A stretch of DNA of 22,642 nucleotides from an uncultured Collinsella sp. (GTDB lineage: Bacteria; Actinomycetota; Coriobacteriia; Coriobacteriales; Coriobacteriaceae): NCBI GenBank assembly GCA_900554465.1, contig USHF01000005.1, positions 1-22,642 of the forward strand, read 5' to 3'. The position numbers and the translations under genes were made by a program. Shown here in pieces: positions 1 through 7,948 of this stretch. Numbering within the stretch: position 1 is the first letter of the stretch; each line of letters begins with the position of its first letter. The notes below the pieces were generated by a model that was given only the letters and a program-made list of their open reading frames with translations, was not told the DNA's origin and ran no database searches.

Positions 1-275
1 GCGAAGAACATTTGCCCCTTCGATCCGTAGATAACCATGGAATCGATGCACGCATCCAAGTTGGTGAGGGCGTCCAGCATAAGATCGTGCGTCATGGGTC
101 GGGCGAGTTTTACATGCTCCAACGCCATGCCGATCTGCGCCGCCTCGGTAGGCCCGATCCAGATGGGCACGATACGCGCTTTGCCTTCCGGTGCTTCCTC
201 AACGGGTTGAAGAACTAAAACTGATGGCTGATTCGGTCCTGCCACTACCAATGTGAACACTTTTAACGGAACCAT
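1..275 (-). CDS. Bifunctional nuclease (DUF151) family protein, C-terminus cut by window edge
   Basis: Reading the minus strand from an ATG at 275 gives an open frame of 91 codons that runs off the window. It begins MVPLKVFTLVV and contains VPIWIGPTEAAQIGMALE and RPMTHDLMLDAL, the signature of the DUF151/bifunctional nuclease family (proteins reported to have DNase/RNase activity in plants and to occur widely in actinobacteria). The C-terminal half, including the expected D-R-P-S-D-A segment, lies outside. The start is chosen because GGAAGG lies about 7 bases upstream of ATG. An out-of-frame acidic ORF overlaps the start (199-348) and is not preferred. The gene is divergent from a second BFN-family gene at 1050-1550, with a tRNA cluster between them. 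Substrate and role in this organism are unknown. Confidence 0.8.
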   Translation of the reverse strand, partial: MVPLKVFTLVVAGPNQPSVLVLQPVEEAPEGKARIVPIWIGPTEAAQIGMALEHVKLARPMTHDLMLDALTNLDACIDSMVIYGSKGQMFF

Positions 276-288
276 ATTCGCGCCTTCC

Positions 289-316
289 GTCGTCTTCTTC
301 GTCTTCTTCGTCTTCG
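289..316. repeat. 9-bp tandem repeat in the leader of the left BFN gene
   Basis: The plus strand reads about three copies of CGTCTTCTT (the last one shortened). On the minus strand this is a GAAGAAGAC-type purine repeat located just before the GGAAGG ribosome binding site of the left BFN gene. The effect on expression is unknown. Confidence 0.6.
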
Positions 317-445
317 ATCGTCGTTGCGACAACTAAGTTCCGCTTCATTTTCTCATGGTATGGATGCATATCGCGTCAGATTATGCTGAAGGCCCCAATA
401 GCATCGTGCCGCTCACGGTTTTTTTAAAATTGAGGAAAATTTTCC

Positions 446-475
446 TTGACCTCACCTATGAAACAGGCTTAAGAT
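446..475 (+). promoter_or_regulatory. Promoter of the tRNA cluster
   Basis: A -35 box TTGACC (446-451) and a -10 box TAAGAT (470-475) are separated by 18 bp, placing the start of transcription near 482, a few bases before the first tRNA. A 12-bp palindrome GGAAAATTTTCC (434-445) abuts the -35 box in an AT-rich patch that may act as an upstream element. Confidence 0.65.
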
Positions 476-493
476 AGTCAAGCACTTTTTCAA

Positions 494-570
<77 letters not shown>

Positions 571-580
571 TTACTTTGCG

Positions 581-628
581 ATAAACGCTCCACCGTGAGC
601 CGAGTTAGCCGGTGGAGCGTTTATTATA
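581..628 (+). terminator. Hairpin terminator after first tRNA-Ile
   Basis: A perfect 15-bp stem, ATAAACGCTCCACCG (581-595) with CGGTGGAGCGTTTAT (610-624), and a 14-nt loop is followed by a T-rich stretch. This suggests the first tRNA is transcribed separately from the next two. Confidence 0.7.
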
Positions 629-708
629 TTTCGGGCGAGAATTCCTGATTTCCCATATTCAGCAGAATACTATTGAGTCCGAAGCAATGGTTACCAAGTG
701 TACGCCAT

Positions 709-784
709 GGGGCATTAGCTCAGCTGGGAGAGCGCGGGCTTTGCAAGCCTGAGGTCAGGGGTTCGATCCCCCTAACCTCCACCA
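709..784 (+). tRNA. tRNA-Ala (TGC) with acceptor-stem mismatches
   Basis: A 76-nt cloverleaf with encoded CCA and anticodon loop TTTGCAA (anticodon TGC). The G3:U70 pair typical of alanine tRNAs is present. D, anticodon and T stems pair well (AGGGG/CCCCT). The acceptor stem is GGGGCAT against AACCTCC, leaving C-C at 5:68 and A-A at 6:67 unpaired. It may be a functional tRNA with a weak stem, a decayed copy, or contain a sequence error. Confidence 0.9.
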
Positions 785-788
785 TGAT

Positions 789-865
789 GGACCTGTAGCT
801 CAGTTGGTTAGAGCGTCCGGCTGATAACCGGGAGGTCACAAGTTCGAATCTTGTCAGGTCCACCA
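789..865 (+). tRNA. tRNA-Ile (GAT), second copy
   Basis: A 77-nt cloverleaf with encoded CCA. The acceptor GGACCTG/CAGGTCC and T stem ACAAG/CTTGT are perfect, and the anticodon loop CTGATAA gives GAT. It lies 4 bases after the tRNA-Ala CCA, so the two are very likely co-transcribed. All stems are intact, in contrast with the first tRNA-Ile. Confidence 0.95.
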
Positions 866-878
866 TCAAAACGTTAAG

Positions 879-909
879 AGCCCTGGGGCATTGCCTCGGG
901 GCTTTTTTC
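879..909 (+). terminator. Rho-independent terminator of the tRNA cluster
   Basis: The stem begins AGCCC (879-883), closes with GGGCT (899-903) around a short loop, and is followed by a run of six T. It ends the tRNA-Ala/tRNA-Ile transcript. Confidence 0.85.
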
Positions 910-962
910 TTATCTAACAGAAGTAGTCAAAATAGCCCCGTCCCAAATTAACTACTTTGATT

Positions 963-992
963 TTGTGTGCTGGGCGAAAGATTGGGTAGTAT
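963..992 (+). promoter_or_regulatory. Possible promoter of the right BFN gene
   Basis: TTGTGT (963-968) and TAGTAT (987-992) are separated by 18 bp, about 58 bases upstream of the ATG at 1050. The boxes match consensus only partly, so this is a weak call. Confidence 0.35.
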
Positions 993-1049
993 AGCTATTC
1001 AATGCGGCGACCCTGCCGTGTGTTAACCGCTACGTACCGGAGGTGTTCC

Positions 1050-1550
1050 ATGGTTCGTGTCGACATAGAGACCATCGTCATGGCCGCCGGTCCCGTGCCA
1101 TCGCTTATCGTGCTTCGTGAGCGCTGCGGCAAGTCGGATTCGCCGGCACCCCTGCGTTCGCTTTCCATTCAGACCGGCTCGTTTGAGGGCGCGGCCATTA
1201 GCCGTGGCATCGATAGTGGTCGCGCCGAGCGCCCGATAACGCATGACCTGCTGCTTGACACCGTCGATGCCCTGGGCGCCAAGCTCGAGCGCATCGAGAT
1301 CGTTCGTGCCGAGCCGCCGGTGTTCTATGCGACGATTGTCGTGCTGGTCGATGGTGACGAGCGCAAGATTGACGCCCGCCCCAGTGACGCCATTGCCCTT
1401 GCCGTGCGCAGTAATGCCCCCATGTTTGTGGAGGACGACATCATGAATCGCCTGGGTACCGTTTCTGCCCATGCCGAGGAGGTTGACGACGAGCAGGAGT
1501 TCGAGAAGTTCGACGAGTTCGTCCATACGCTCTCCCCCGATGATTTCTAA
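1050..1550 (+). CDS. Bifunctional nuclease (DUF151) family protein
   Basis: The protein has 166 residues. RPITHDLLLDTVDALGA (about 61-77) and DARPSDAIALAVRSNAPMFV (about 108-127) are the two conserved blocks of the DUF151/BFN fold. The N-terminal block is diverged: where the left paralogue has PIWIGPTEA, this one has a serine- and glycine-rich stretch. The C-terminus is acidic (EEVDDEQEFEKFDEF). A start 48 bases upstream at 1002 is rejected because GGAGGT (1038-1043) is well spaced from ATG 1050. The next gene follows within 30 bp, suggesting an operon. Family nucleases act on DNA or RNA, but no activity can be asserted here. Confidence 0.85.
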   Translation: MVRVDIETIVMAAGPVPSLIVLRERCGKSDSPAPLRSLSIQTGSFEGAAISRGIDSGRAERPITHDLLLDTVDALGAKLERIEIVRAEPPVFYATIVVLVDGDERKIDARPSDAIALAVRSNAPMFVEDDIMNRLGTVSAHAEEVDDEQEFEKFDEFVHTLSPDDF

Positions 1551-1580
1551 ATGTCTGGCACGCGAGCGGAGAGGTCGCTG

Positions 1581-1937
1581 ATGGGTACCCGCGTATCGGC
1601 TGAAGCGGCCGCCATCGCGCGTGAAGCCCAGATGCGCTCGGAGGCATCCGAGGCGGCTCGCATCGCCTATGTGACGCAGGGCCGCACGCTTCGCGAGCGC
1701 CGCGGCTCCTATATCAAGATGGTTATCATCTCTGCCCTTGTCGCGGTAATCTGTTCTCGTCTTCGTGGTACAGTTGGTGCGCTTGGGTTTTCGATTTCAA
1801 CAGGCTTGGTAATCTGGGGTGTGGTCGATGCGGTAATGCTGACCAACCAGATCAAGGTACTCGACAAGCGCGCGATGGATATGGCGCGCGCCCGCGACGC
1901 TGCCGCCAAGATCGCTGCCGAGGCACAAGAACTGTAA
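1581..1937 (+). CDS. Small two-helix membrane protein, unrecognised
   Basis: The product has 118 residues. The first 40 are an Ala/Glu/Arg-rich, probably helical and soluble segment. Two hydrophobic segments follow (roughly residues 46-60 and 65-85, separated by a short Arg-containing turn), then a charged Ala/Lys/Arg helix to the end. This layout suggests a helical-hairpin membrane protein with both ends on the same side. The start is placed at 1581 because GGAGAGG (1568-1574) is 6 bases upstream; an in-frame ATG at 1551, abutting the previous stop codon, has no ribosome binding site. I do not recognise a family. Confidence 0.65.
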   Translation: MGTRVSAEAAAIAREAQMRSEASEAARIAYVTQGRTLRERRGSYIKMVIISALVAVICSRLRGTVGALGFSISTGLVIWGVVDAVMLTNQIKVLDKRAMDMARARDAAAKIAAEAQEL

Positions 1938-1967
1938 CGACGCCGGATTCGATGGGAAGGTCTAGAG

Positions 1968-2417
1968 ATGGCACAGGATATGCAGGATGCCGGTAACGTC
2001 TCCGCCGAGCTCGACGCCATGGTGTGTGACCTGATTGGCGCGTTCTTGGACGACCTTGCCGCCGGCGAGAATCCGGGTGTAGTCGTGGCGATCGAGGACG
2101 CTGCTTCCAACCGATATCTGGCGGCGCTCGACGAGGACGGCGAAGAGGCGTGCCTCGAGGCCGCCACCAACTTTATCTCCGAGCACAAGATGGGTCTTAA
2201 GGACGAGGGCCTGGGCCGCATCTCCCGCTATGCCATCGGCTACACCGGCTGTGTCGAGATTGACGGTGGCTATCACGACGCTCTGCTCGTGAGCTTCTTT
2301 GAGACGACGCTCGAGAGCGGCTTTTCGGCATATGTGCTGTATGAGGGCATGGGCGCCGGCGATGGTTTTATGTGGAGCGACCCTGAACCTGCAGGTGAGG
2401 AAACCCCTCTCATCTAA
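1968..2417 (+). CDS. Hypothetical acidic protein
   Basis: A 149-residue soluble acidic protein with no signal peptide or membrane segment. The ATG is preceded by GGAAGG at good spacing. The sequence has an N-terminal acidic helix, a segment GVVVAIEDAASNRYLAALDEDGEEA that looks like a beta-strand core, and a C-terminal part rich in aromatic and Gly residues (SAYVLYEGMGAGDGFMW). It follows the small membrane gene by 30 bp in the same orientation and precedes typA by 117 bp. I do not recognise the family; codon use matches the neighbours, so it looks native and expressed. Confidence 0.75.
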   Translation: MAQDMQDAGNVSAELDAMVCDLIGAFLDDLAAGENPGVVVAIEDAASNRYLAALDEDGEEACLEAATNFISEHKMGLKDEGLGRISRYAIGYTGCVEIDGGYHDALLVSFFETTLESGFSAYVLYEGMGAGDGFMWSDPEPAGEETPLI

Positions 2418-2534
2418 AATCGCTAAAATAAACGAGTTTTCGGTAAAAGGCTCAATATTCCCGCTGAGCGTTGTATCGCTGGGCGGGCCGCATACGTGTG
2501 CCGTTTGTATATGGATAGAAGATAGGGGAACTAC

Positions 2535-4373
<1,839 letters not shown>

Positions 4374-4400
4374 GTGCTGGGTTTTATAGCTTTAATGAGA

Positions 4401-4434
4401 AAGGGCGTCGACCGCAATGGTCGGCGCCCTTTTT
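4401..4434 (+). terminator. Rho-independent terminator of typA
   Basis: A 13-bp stem AAGGGCGTCGACC (4401-4413) and GGTCGGCGCCCTT (4419-4431), with one G-T pair and loop GCAAT, is followed by a T run to 4434. Confidence 0.92.
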
Positions 4435-4461
4435 GGTGCATGGGGATTGAGGCGGCCTACG

Positions 4462-4494
4462 CCACCACAAAGGTGCCTGGCCCTTTTGTGGTGG
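4462..4494. repeat. Imperfect inverted repeat between convergent genes
   Basis: CCACCACAAAGG (4462-4473) is mirrored by CCTTTTGTGGTGG (4482-4494) with one bulged T, around the 8-base loop TGCCTGGC. It lies 8 bp beyond the stop of the minus-strand bactofilin-like gene. There is no T run on either strand, so a simple intrinsic terminator is doubtful; it may be a transcript-stabilising or repetitive palindromic element. Confidence 0.6.
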
Positions 4495-4501
4495 TTGGCG
4501 G

Positions 4502-5647
4502 CTAGGCGGTGGGGAGTCCTGGCGTGTTAGCCGGCTGCTGCGGCTTGAGGTGGGCGTTGCGCCAGATGATCTGGATGGCGTAGCCGAGCGTGAAGACGAA
4601 GGCTACACCGCTGACAAAGTTGCCCATAAGAGGAAGTGCCGTGAGTGCGCCCGCGACGATACCGCCCACGGCGGCCATGGCGTAGCGGTTTTGGTTGTGT
4701 CCGACCATGCGCGCGACCGCGGTGCCCGTAAATGCCGCCGAGACCAAAGCGATGCCGATGACGCCGCACATGAGGGCGGCGGCGAGCGACAGGCCTGCAA
4801 TCGAGATGATGAGCAGCAGCACGGCGGGAGCGACGGCGACCGTGCCCAGAAGACCACTTACCCACAGCGGCATGGGACGCTGATGGAGCATGCCGGCAGC
4901 GCTGGCGGTTGCGCGTGGAAAGACAAGCTCAAGCAGGATGGCGACAAAGCAGGTGGAAAGCGCCGCGGCAACGATGCCGCCGATAATGTCGTTGGCCGTA
5001 GAGGTGTTCTCGTTCTCGGTCCGGTCGATCTTGAGAGCTCCGACCTGGGCGCCCTCGGCCCGCTCGGGGTCCTGTGAGACGTGGGCGTTCACCGTGCCGG
5101 TGATGCGGGCGTTTTTACCCAGGATGAGCTTGTCGGCCCAGACCTCAACATCGCCATCGACGGTGCCGTCGATGGTTACGGTGTCGCCGGCAAGCGCCGC
5201 CGATTTGGCGGAGCCGCGCAGGGCGACCGTTTCGCCTGCCGCGTAAAAACAGTTGGCGGTGCTGCCGGTGTTGAGCACGACGTGCTGGCCGGCCACCGTG
5301 ACGCTGCCATCGATTGCGGTTTTGGCGATATCGATGGTGCGTGCCGCCAGACGAACGGCGCCGCCTACGGTGCAATCGCGAATCGACAGGTTCTCACCCG
5401 CCGCGATAATATCGCGGCCGATGGAGGCGTCGTCTAGGTTGAGACTTTGGCCGGCCCAGTACAGGTCGCCTTCGATACCGGACGGAGTTGAGTCAACTTC
5501 GGTTGCGAGCACGTTTCCCGCGGTGTCGGTGCCGGCGAACGACACCGTGGGAAGTGCGGTGAGCGCGAGCGCAATCAGCGCGAATAGGATGGTGATGCGG
5601 GTCTGCGCTTTGTGGCGCCGGATCGACGGTACTTGGTTGCAAGGCAT
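4502..5647 (-). CDS. Bactofilin-like (polymer-forming) exported membrane protein
   Basis: A 381-residue protein. A signal peptide spans about residues 17-39 (hydrophobic ITILFALIALALTALP, then VSFAG). Residues about 50-195 are short strand repeats such as GEDL/GRDIIAAG, DGSVTVAG and DGTVDGDVEVWADKLILG, typical of bactofilin/polymer-forming beta-helix proteins. About five hydrophobic segments follow from residue 218 (IIGGIVAAALSTCFVAILLEL onward), ending with a hydrophilic Pro-rich tail. This combination resembles bacterial polymer-forming membrane proteins with an extracytoplasmic sensor or scaffold part; the exact role is unknown. The start at 5647 is chosen over 5695 because GAAGGA sits 6 bases before it. 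A perfect palindrome lies directly upstream (5660-5684). Confidence 0.75.
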   Translation of the reverse strand: MPCNQVPSIRRHKAQTRITILFALIALALTALPTVSFAGTDTAGNVLATEVDSTPSGIEGDLYWAGQSLNLDDASIGRDIIAAGENLSIRDCTVGGAVRLAARTIDIAKTAIDGSVTVAGQHVVLNTGSTANCFYAAGETVALRGSAKSAALAGDTVTIDGTVDGDVEVWADKLILGKNARITGTVNAHVSQDPERAEGAQVGALKIDRTENENTSTANDIIGGIVAAALSTCFVAILLELVFPRATASAAGMLHQRPMPLWVSGLLGTVAVAPAVLLLIISIAGLSLAAALMCGVIGIALVSAAFTGTAVARMVGHNQNRYAMAAVGGIVAGALTALPLMGNFVSGVAFVFTLGYAIQIIWRNAHLKPQQPANTPGLPTA

Positions 5648-5659
5648 AGTGAATCCTTC

Positions 5660-5684
5660 GTTAGATACTCGACAGGTATCTAAC
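5660..5684. promoter_or_regulatory. Perfect 9-bp palindrome before the bactofilin-like gene
   Basis: GTTAGATAC (5660-5668) and GTATCTAAC (5676-5684) form a perfect inverted repeat with a 7-base spacer, 13 bp upstream of the start codon. Size and symmetry fit an operator for a dimeric regulator (for example a TetR- or PadR-type protein), but no regulator gene is in the window. In RNA it would form a hairpin just before the ribosome binding site. Confidence 0.6.
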
Positions 5685-5753
5685 AGGGTACCCAACGCGC
5701 GGGCGCTCTAAAAGAATCTCTCGGTTGCATTTCGAGGGGTTGTGCTGTGCTAC

Positions 5754-6443
5754 CTACTTTTTACGGTGCAAAAAGCGCGCGATGTCTTCCTCGGTAGGGC
5801 TTTTAATGTCAAAGCGCAGTGATAGCCAACGCAGCCCCATGGTCACCACAACGCATACGACCAGTGCGGCAACATTGCTCATGAGGCCGCTCATGACGAG
5901 GGCTACATAGCTTGCCGATCCGGCGATGGCCGCGATGGCATAGAAGTTGGTGCGTTGGAAAATGCCCGGGACCACGCCCATAAAGCCGTCGCGCAGCATG
6001 CCGCCGCCCACGGCGGTAAAGAAGCCCATCATGATACATACGGCGGGCGCAAATCCGTACACCAACGCCTTGTCCGCGCCGGTTGCTGCATAGATGCCGA
6101 CCGAGATGATGTCGAGCAGGGGAATGAGTTTTTCGGGCTTATCGACGATTGCCGGGAAGATATAGATGATGGCGGCTGTGGCGATGGAGAGCGGTAGTGC
6201 CATGGGCTGGTTGAGGATGTAGACGTTGCCGACCTGGAGCGTCATATCGCGCAAAAGACCGCCGCCCAGACCGCAGACCACCGCGAGCGCGACCGCGCCC
6301 ACCAGGTCGAGCTTGTGCTCGCGAGCGACCAGCACGCCCGAGATCGATGCCGCGACAACGGCGAACATCTCGAGCCAAAATGGGATAGCGACCATGGCAT
6401 CCGAGGCGTGTGAAGTAACAGTCATAGCGGCGACGACGGGCAA
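5754..6443 (-). CDS. TRIC/YadS-type (UPF0126) membrane channel protein
   Basis: A protein of about 229 residues with seven hydrophobic segments built as two repeats, each with the family motif: GLGGGLLRDMTL and AVGGGMLRDGFMG. UPF0126/YadS proteins are the prokaryotic TRIC family; trimeric cation channel activity is known for some members and glycine transport has been reported for others. Start choice is uncertain: TTG at 6443 has AAAGGA 7-8 bases upstream, while ATG at 6425 has no convincing ribosome binding site, and the frame stays open to 6560. The short C-terminus is basic (RFLHRKK). It lies 106 bp upstream of the bactofilin-like gene on the same strand. Confidence 0.88.
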   Translation of the reverse strand: MPVVAAMTVTSHASDAMVAIPFWLEMFAVVAASISGVLVAREHKLDLVGAVALAVVCGLGGGLLRDMTLQVGNVYILNQPMALPLSIATAAIIYIFPAIVDKPEKLIPLLDIISVGIYAATGADKALVYGFAPAVCIMMGFFTAVGGGMLRDGFMGVVPGIFQRTNFYAIAAIAGSASYVALVMSGLMSNVAALVVCVVVTMGLRWLSLRFDIKSPTEEDIARFLHRKK

Positions 6444-6557
6444 GATGAGGTCCTTTGATTCTCGGGTTTGAACAATGCCCGTACATAGTACATGGTTGGC
6501 GGCGATTGAGACCCTATTGCTCGGCAAACGGTAGGGACTGGGAACGGTCATGGGTAC

Positions 6558-6624
6558 CAAACATGTGCATCAGCCTCCAAAGATGCCGAAAAATGTCGTT
6601 TTTGGAGGGTGATGTACATGTTTG
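6558..6624. repeat. Long imperfect palindrome (24-bp arms)
   Basis: Arms 6558-6581 and 6601-6624 match at 22 of 24 positions around a 19-base centre; the outer part reads ACATGTGCATCA on the left and TGATGTACATGT on the right. It is about 115 bp upstream of the TRIC-type gene. It could be a MITE-like or REP-like repeat, or a large regulatory hairpin. No T run flanks it. Confidence 0.7.
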
Positions 6625-6680
6625 AGATTCAAGGTGAAATCGAAAGCAATGGGGGACGTGGCTGAATAGGAGGGATGTCC

Positions 6681-6765
6681 AAATTTTGAGCGGAGCTCAA
6701 AATTTATTCGGTCGGCTTACGCCGACCGCGCTGCGCTAAAAACGCGCCAGCGGCGCGTTTTCTTT
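6681..6765. other. Three consecutive perfect hairpins
   Basis: Hairpin 1: AAATTTTGAGC (6681-6691), loop GGA, GCTCAAAATTT (6695-6705). Hairpin 2: CGGTCGGC (6709-6716), loop TTAC, GCCGACCG (6721-6728). Hairpin 3: AAAACGCGCC (6739-6748), loop AGC, GGCGCGTTTT (6752-6761), followed by CTTT. The third could terminate transcription in either direction. The first two have no obvious gene to serve. The series sits directly before a tRNA-Ser 3' fragment. Confidence 0.75.
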
Positions 6766-6782
6766 ACGCTCCGCGCCCTGGC

Positions 6783-6807
6783 GGGTTCGAATCCCTCCTC
6801 CTCCGCC
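6783..6807 (+). pseudogene. Isolated 3' fragment of a serine tRNA gene
   Basis: These 25 bases are identical to the T-loop, T-stem and acceptor 3' half of the intact tRNA-Ser(CGA) at 6872-6962, but on the opposite strand. The 5' flank does not continue the tRNA; a guanine-rich start (6651-6657, GGGGGAC) that could pair 6 of 7 acceptor positions lies about 130 bp upstream, before the three hairpins. It may be an integration scar, an interrupted tRNA remnant, or a rearrangement product. Confidence 0.65.
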
Positions 6808-6833
6808 GTATTTGCTTGTTAGGGACTCAAAAC

Positions 6834-6862
6834 AAAAAGGCCCCCAATACTGGGAGCTTCCT
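6834..6862 (-). terminator. Terminator after tRNA-Ser (CGA)
   Basis: On the minus strand GCTCCC, loop AGTATT, GGGGGC forms a stem followed by CTTTTTG, just downstream of the tRNA-Ser 3' end at 6872. Confidence 0.7.
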
Positions 6863-6871
6863 CAATCTAAA

Positions 6872-6962
6872 TGGCGGAGGAGGAGGGATTCGAACCCTCG
6901 TGACCTTATACAGGCCAAACGGTTTTCGAGACCGCCGCATTCAACCACTCTGCCACCCCTCC
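6872..6962 (-). tRNA. tRNA-Ser (CGA)
   Basis: A 91-nt class II tRNA with encoded CCA. Acceptor GGAGGGG pairs with CTCCTCC (one G-T), discriminator is G, the anticodon loop CTCGAAA gives CGA, and a long variable arm is present as expected for serine. T arm GAGGG/CCCTC is perfect. Confidence 0.96.
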
Positions 6963-6971
6963 GCGTGGGGT

Positions 6972-7001
6972 AAAAACAAAGCAGGCTCTAAGGCCTGCTT
7001 T
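6972..7001 (-). terminator. Terminator between the two tRNA-Ser genes
   Basis: On the minus strand AAAGCAGGC, loop CTTAGA, GCCTGCTTT forms a perfect 9-bp stem followed by GTTTTTA. It ends the tRNA-Ser(GGA) transcript; the tRNA-Ser(CGA) gene downstream then depends on read-through or an unseen promoter. Confidence 0.85.
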
Positions 7002-7010
7002 GGAATTAAC

Positions 7011-7101
7011 TGGCGGAGAGTCAGGGATTTGAACCCTGGAGACGCTTTTGACGCCTACACGATTTCCAATCGTGCTCCTTCGGCCACTCGGACAACTCTC
7101 C
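7011..7101 (-). tRNA. tRNA-Ser (GGA)
   Basis: A 91-nt class II tRNA with encoded CCA. Acceptor GGAGAGT/ACTCTCC and T arm CAGGG/CCCTG are perfect; the anticodon stem CACGA/TCGTG encloses TTGGAAA, giving anticodon GGA. A long variable arm is present. Confidence 0.97.
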
Positions 7102-7117
7102 GTTAAATGCGAAAGTC

Positions 7118-7145
7118 AGTATACACGAGGAATCGAAAAGTGCAA
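7118..7145 (-). promoter_or_regulatory. Promoter of tRNA-Ser (GGA)
   Basis: On the minus strand TTGCAC (7145-7140) and TATACT (7123-7118) are 16 bp apart, placing the transcript start about 10 bases before the tRNA. Confidence 0.7.
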
Positions 7146-7506
7146 ACAGAAAACTTGGCATTTTTTAAACCGCTCGCTCCGCGGCCGTATCCGGCATGCG
7201 CAAGATAAGTACTAAAAAAGCATCCTGACCAGCCAGATCCCTCTCGATAACCTGTTCAAAATAGGTATTCATGAATGACGTGGCGGCGAATTTTAAAATT
7301 TTGAAGCAATCGATCGAACCGGTGGTATGCATTTTGCGACCACAACCCTGCAATCGGCGACCTGCGGTTTGATTTGGTTTGCCTCGCCGCGGCGTATCTT
7401 GCTATCGAATCCGTCAAGCTCTTGGTCAGCATTTGGTTGGAATACGCATGAAGAGCCATGTAAGCATGGACATATGTGGAGGTCATGAGGTTGTAGCTGC
7501 TTATTC
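7146..7506. other. Intergenic region without a convincing gene
   Basis: No ORF here has both a ribosome binding site and the G/C-ending codon bias of the neighbours. The longest minus-strand frame (7165-7353, 62 codons) has no Shine-Dalgarno and no recognisable family. An AT palindrome AATTTTAAAATT lies at 7289-7300. The right part leads into the rpsF promoter. Confidence 0.6.
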
Positions 7507-7535
7507 TTGCAGCCTGGGAGGTTGAAAGATATTAT
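7507..7535 (+). promoter_or_regulatory. Promoter of the rpsF operon
   Basis: TTGCAG (7507-7512) and TATTAT (7530-7535) have an ideal 17-bp spacer. Transcription would start near 7542, giving a leader of about 65 nt before rpsF. The -35 box overlaps a small inverted repeat GCTGC/GCAGC. Confidence 0.75.
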
Positions 7536-7551
7536 TACCAAGTCTTTTCCT

Positions 7552-7580
7552 GCTTCAGGCGCACCTTCACGACCTGAAGC
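7552..7580 (+). promoter_or_regulatory. Leader hairpin before rpsF
   Basis: GCTTCAGG (7552-7559) and CCTGAAGC (7573-7580) form a perfect 8-bp stem with a 13-base loop, 13 bases before the Shine-Dalgarno AGGAGGTGA. S6-S18 complexes are known to bind a leader motif with a conserved CCG in many bacteria; the loop here has no CCG, so assignment to that motif is unproven. Confidence 0.5.
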
Positions 7581-7606
7581 CACATTTGCCCAGAGGAGGT
7601 GACAAT

Positions 7607-7900
7607 ATGAAGGCTTATGAACTGCTGTTCTTTGTTGACCCGTCGCTCGACCCCGAGACTCGTCTCGCTGTTATGAAGCGTATCGATACCACGATCGCTG
7701 AGGGCGCTGGCAAGGTCGACTCCGTTGACGAGTGGGGCAAGCGCAAGCTCGCCTACGAGATCAACGACCTCACCGATGGTGACTACACCCTCATCAACTT
7801 CCACGCAGATCCTACCCAGATCGCCGAGCTTGATCGCGTCCTGCGCATCACCGACGCTGTGGTCCGCCACATGATCGTCCGTCGCGACGACCAGGAGTAA
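7607..7900 (+). CDS. rpsF: 30S ribosomal protein S6
   Basis: The 97-residue product starts MKAYELLFFVDPSLDP and contains GKRKLAYEINDLTDGDYTLINF and the C-terminal VVRHMIVRRDD, the standard S6 fold and length. S6 binds 16S rRNA in the platform together with S18, encoded two genes downstream. The start at 7607 is supported by AGGAGGTGA (7594-7602); a TTG 21 bases upstream lies before that site and is rejected. First gene of the rpsF-ssb-rpsR-rplI operon, a conserved bacterial order. Confidence 0.98.
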   Translation: MKAYELLFFVDPSLDPETRLAVMKRIDTTIAEGAGKVDSVDEWGKRKLAYEINDLTDGDYTLINFHADPTQIAELDRVLRITDAVVRHMIVRRDDQE

Positions 7901-7948
7901 GACTGTCGTTTTGGACTGGGCTTGTGCCCCAAGAGGAAGTAGTGAGTT

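Noticed and set aside
199..348. Acidic out-of-frame ORF overlapping the start of the left BFN gene (minus strand)
   Set aside because: Poor ribosome binding site, acidic run produced by the 9-bp repeat, and no recognisable family; possibly a leader ORF but not supported.
6651..6807. Intron-containing or tmRNA-like gene
   Set aside because: The 5' acceptor-like start and 3' tRNA-Ser end could pair, but the intervening hairpins contain no tmRNA reading frame or intron core, so only a tRNA fragment is called.
7165..7353. 62-codon minus-strand ORF in the gap before rpsF
   Set aside because: No Shine-Dalgarno, atypical codon use and no recognisable similarity.
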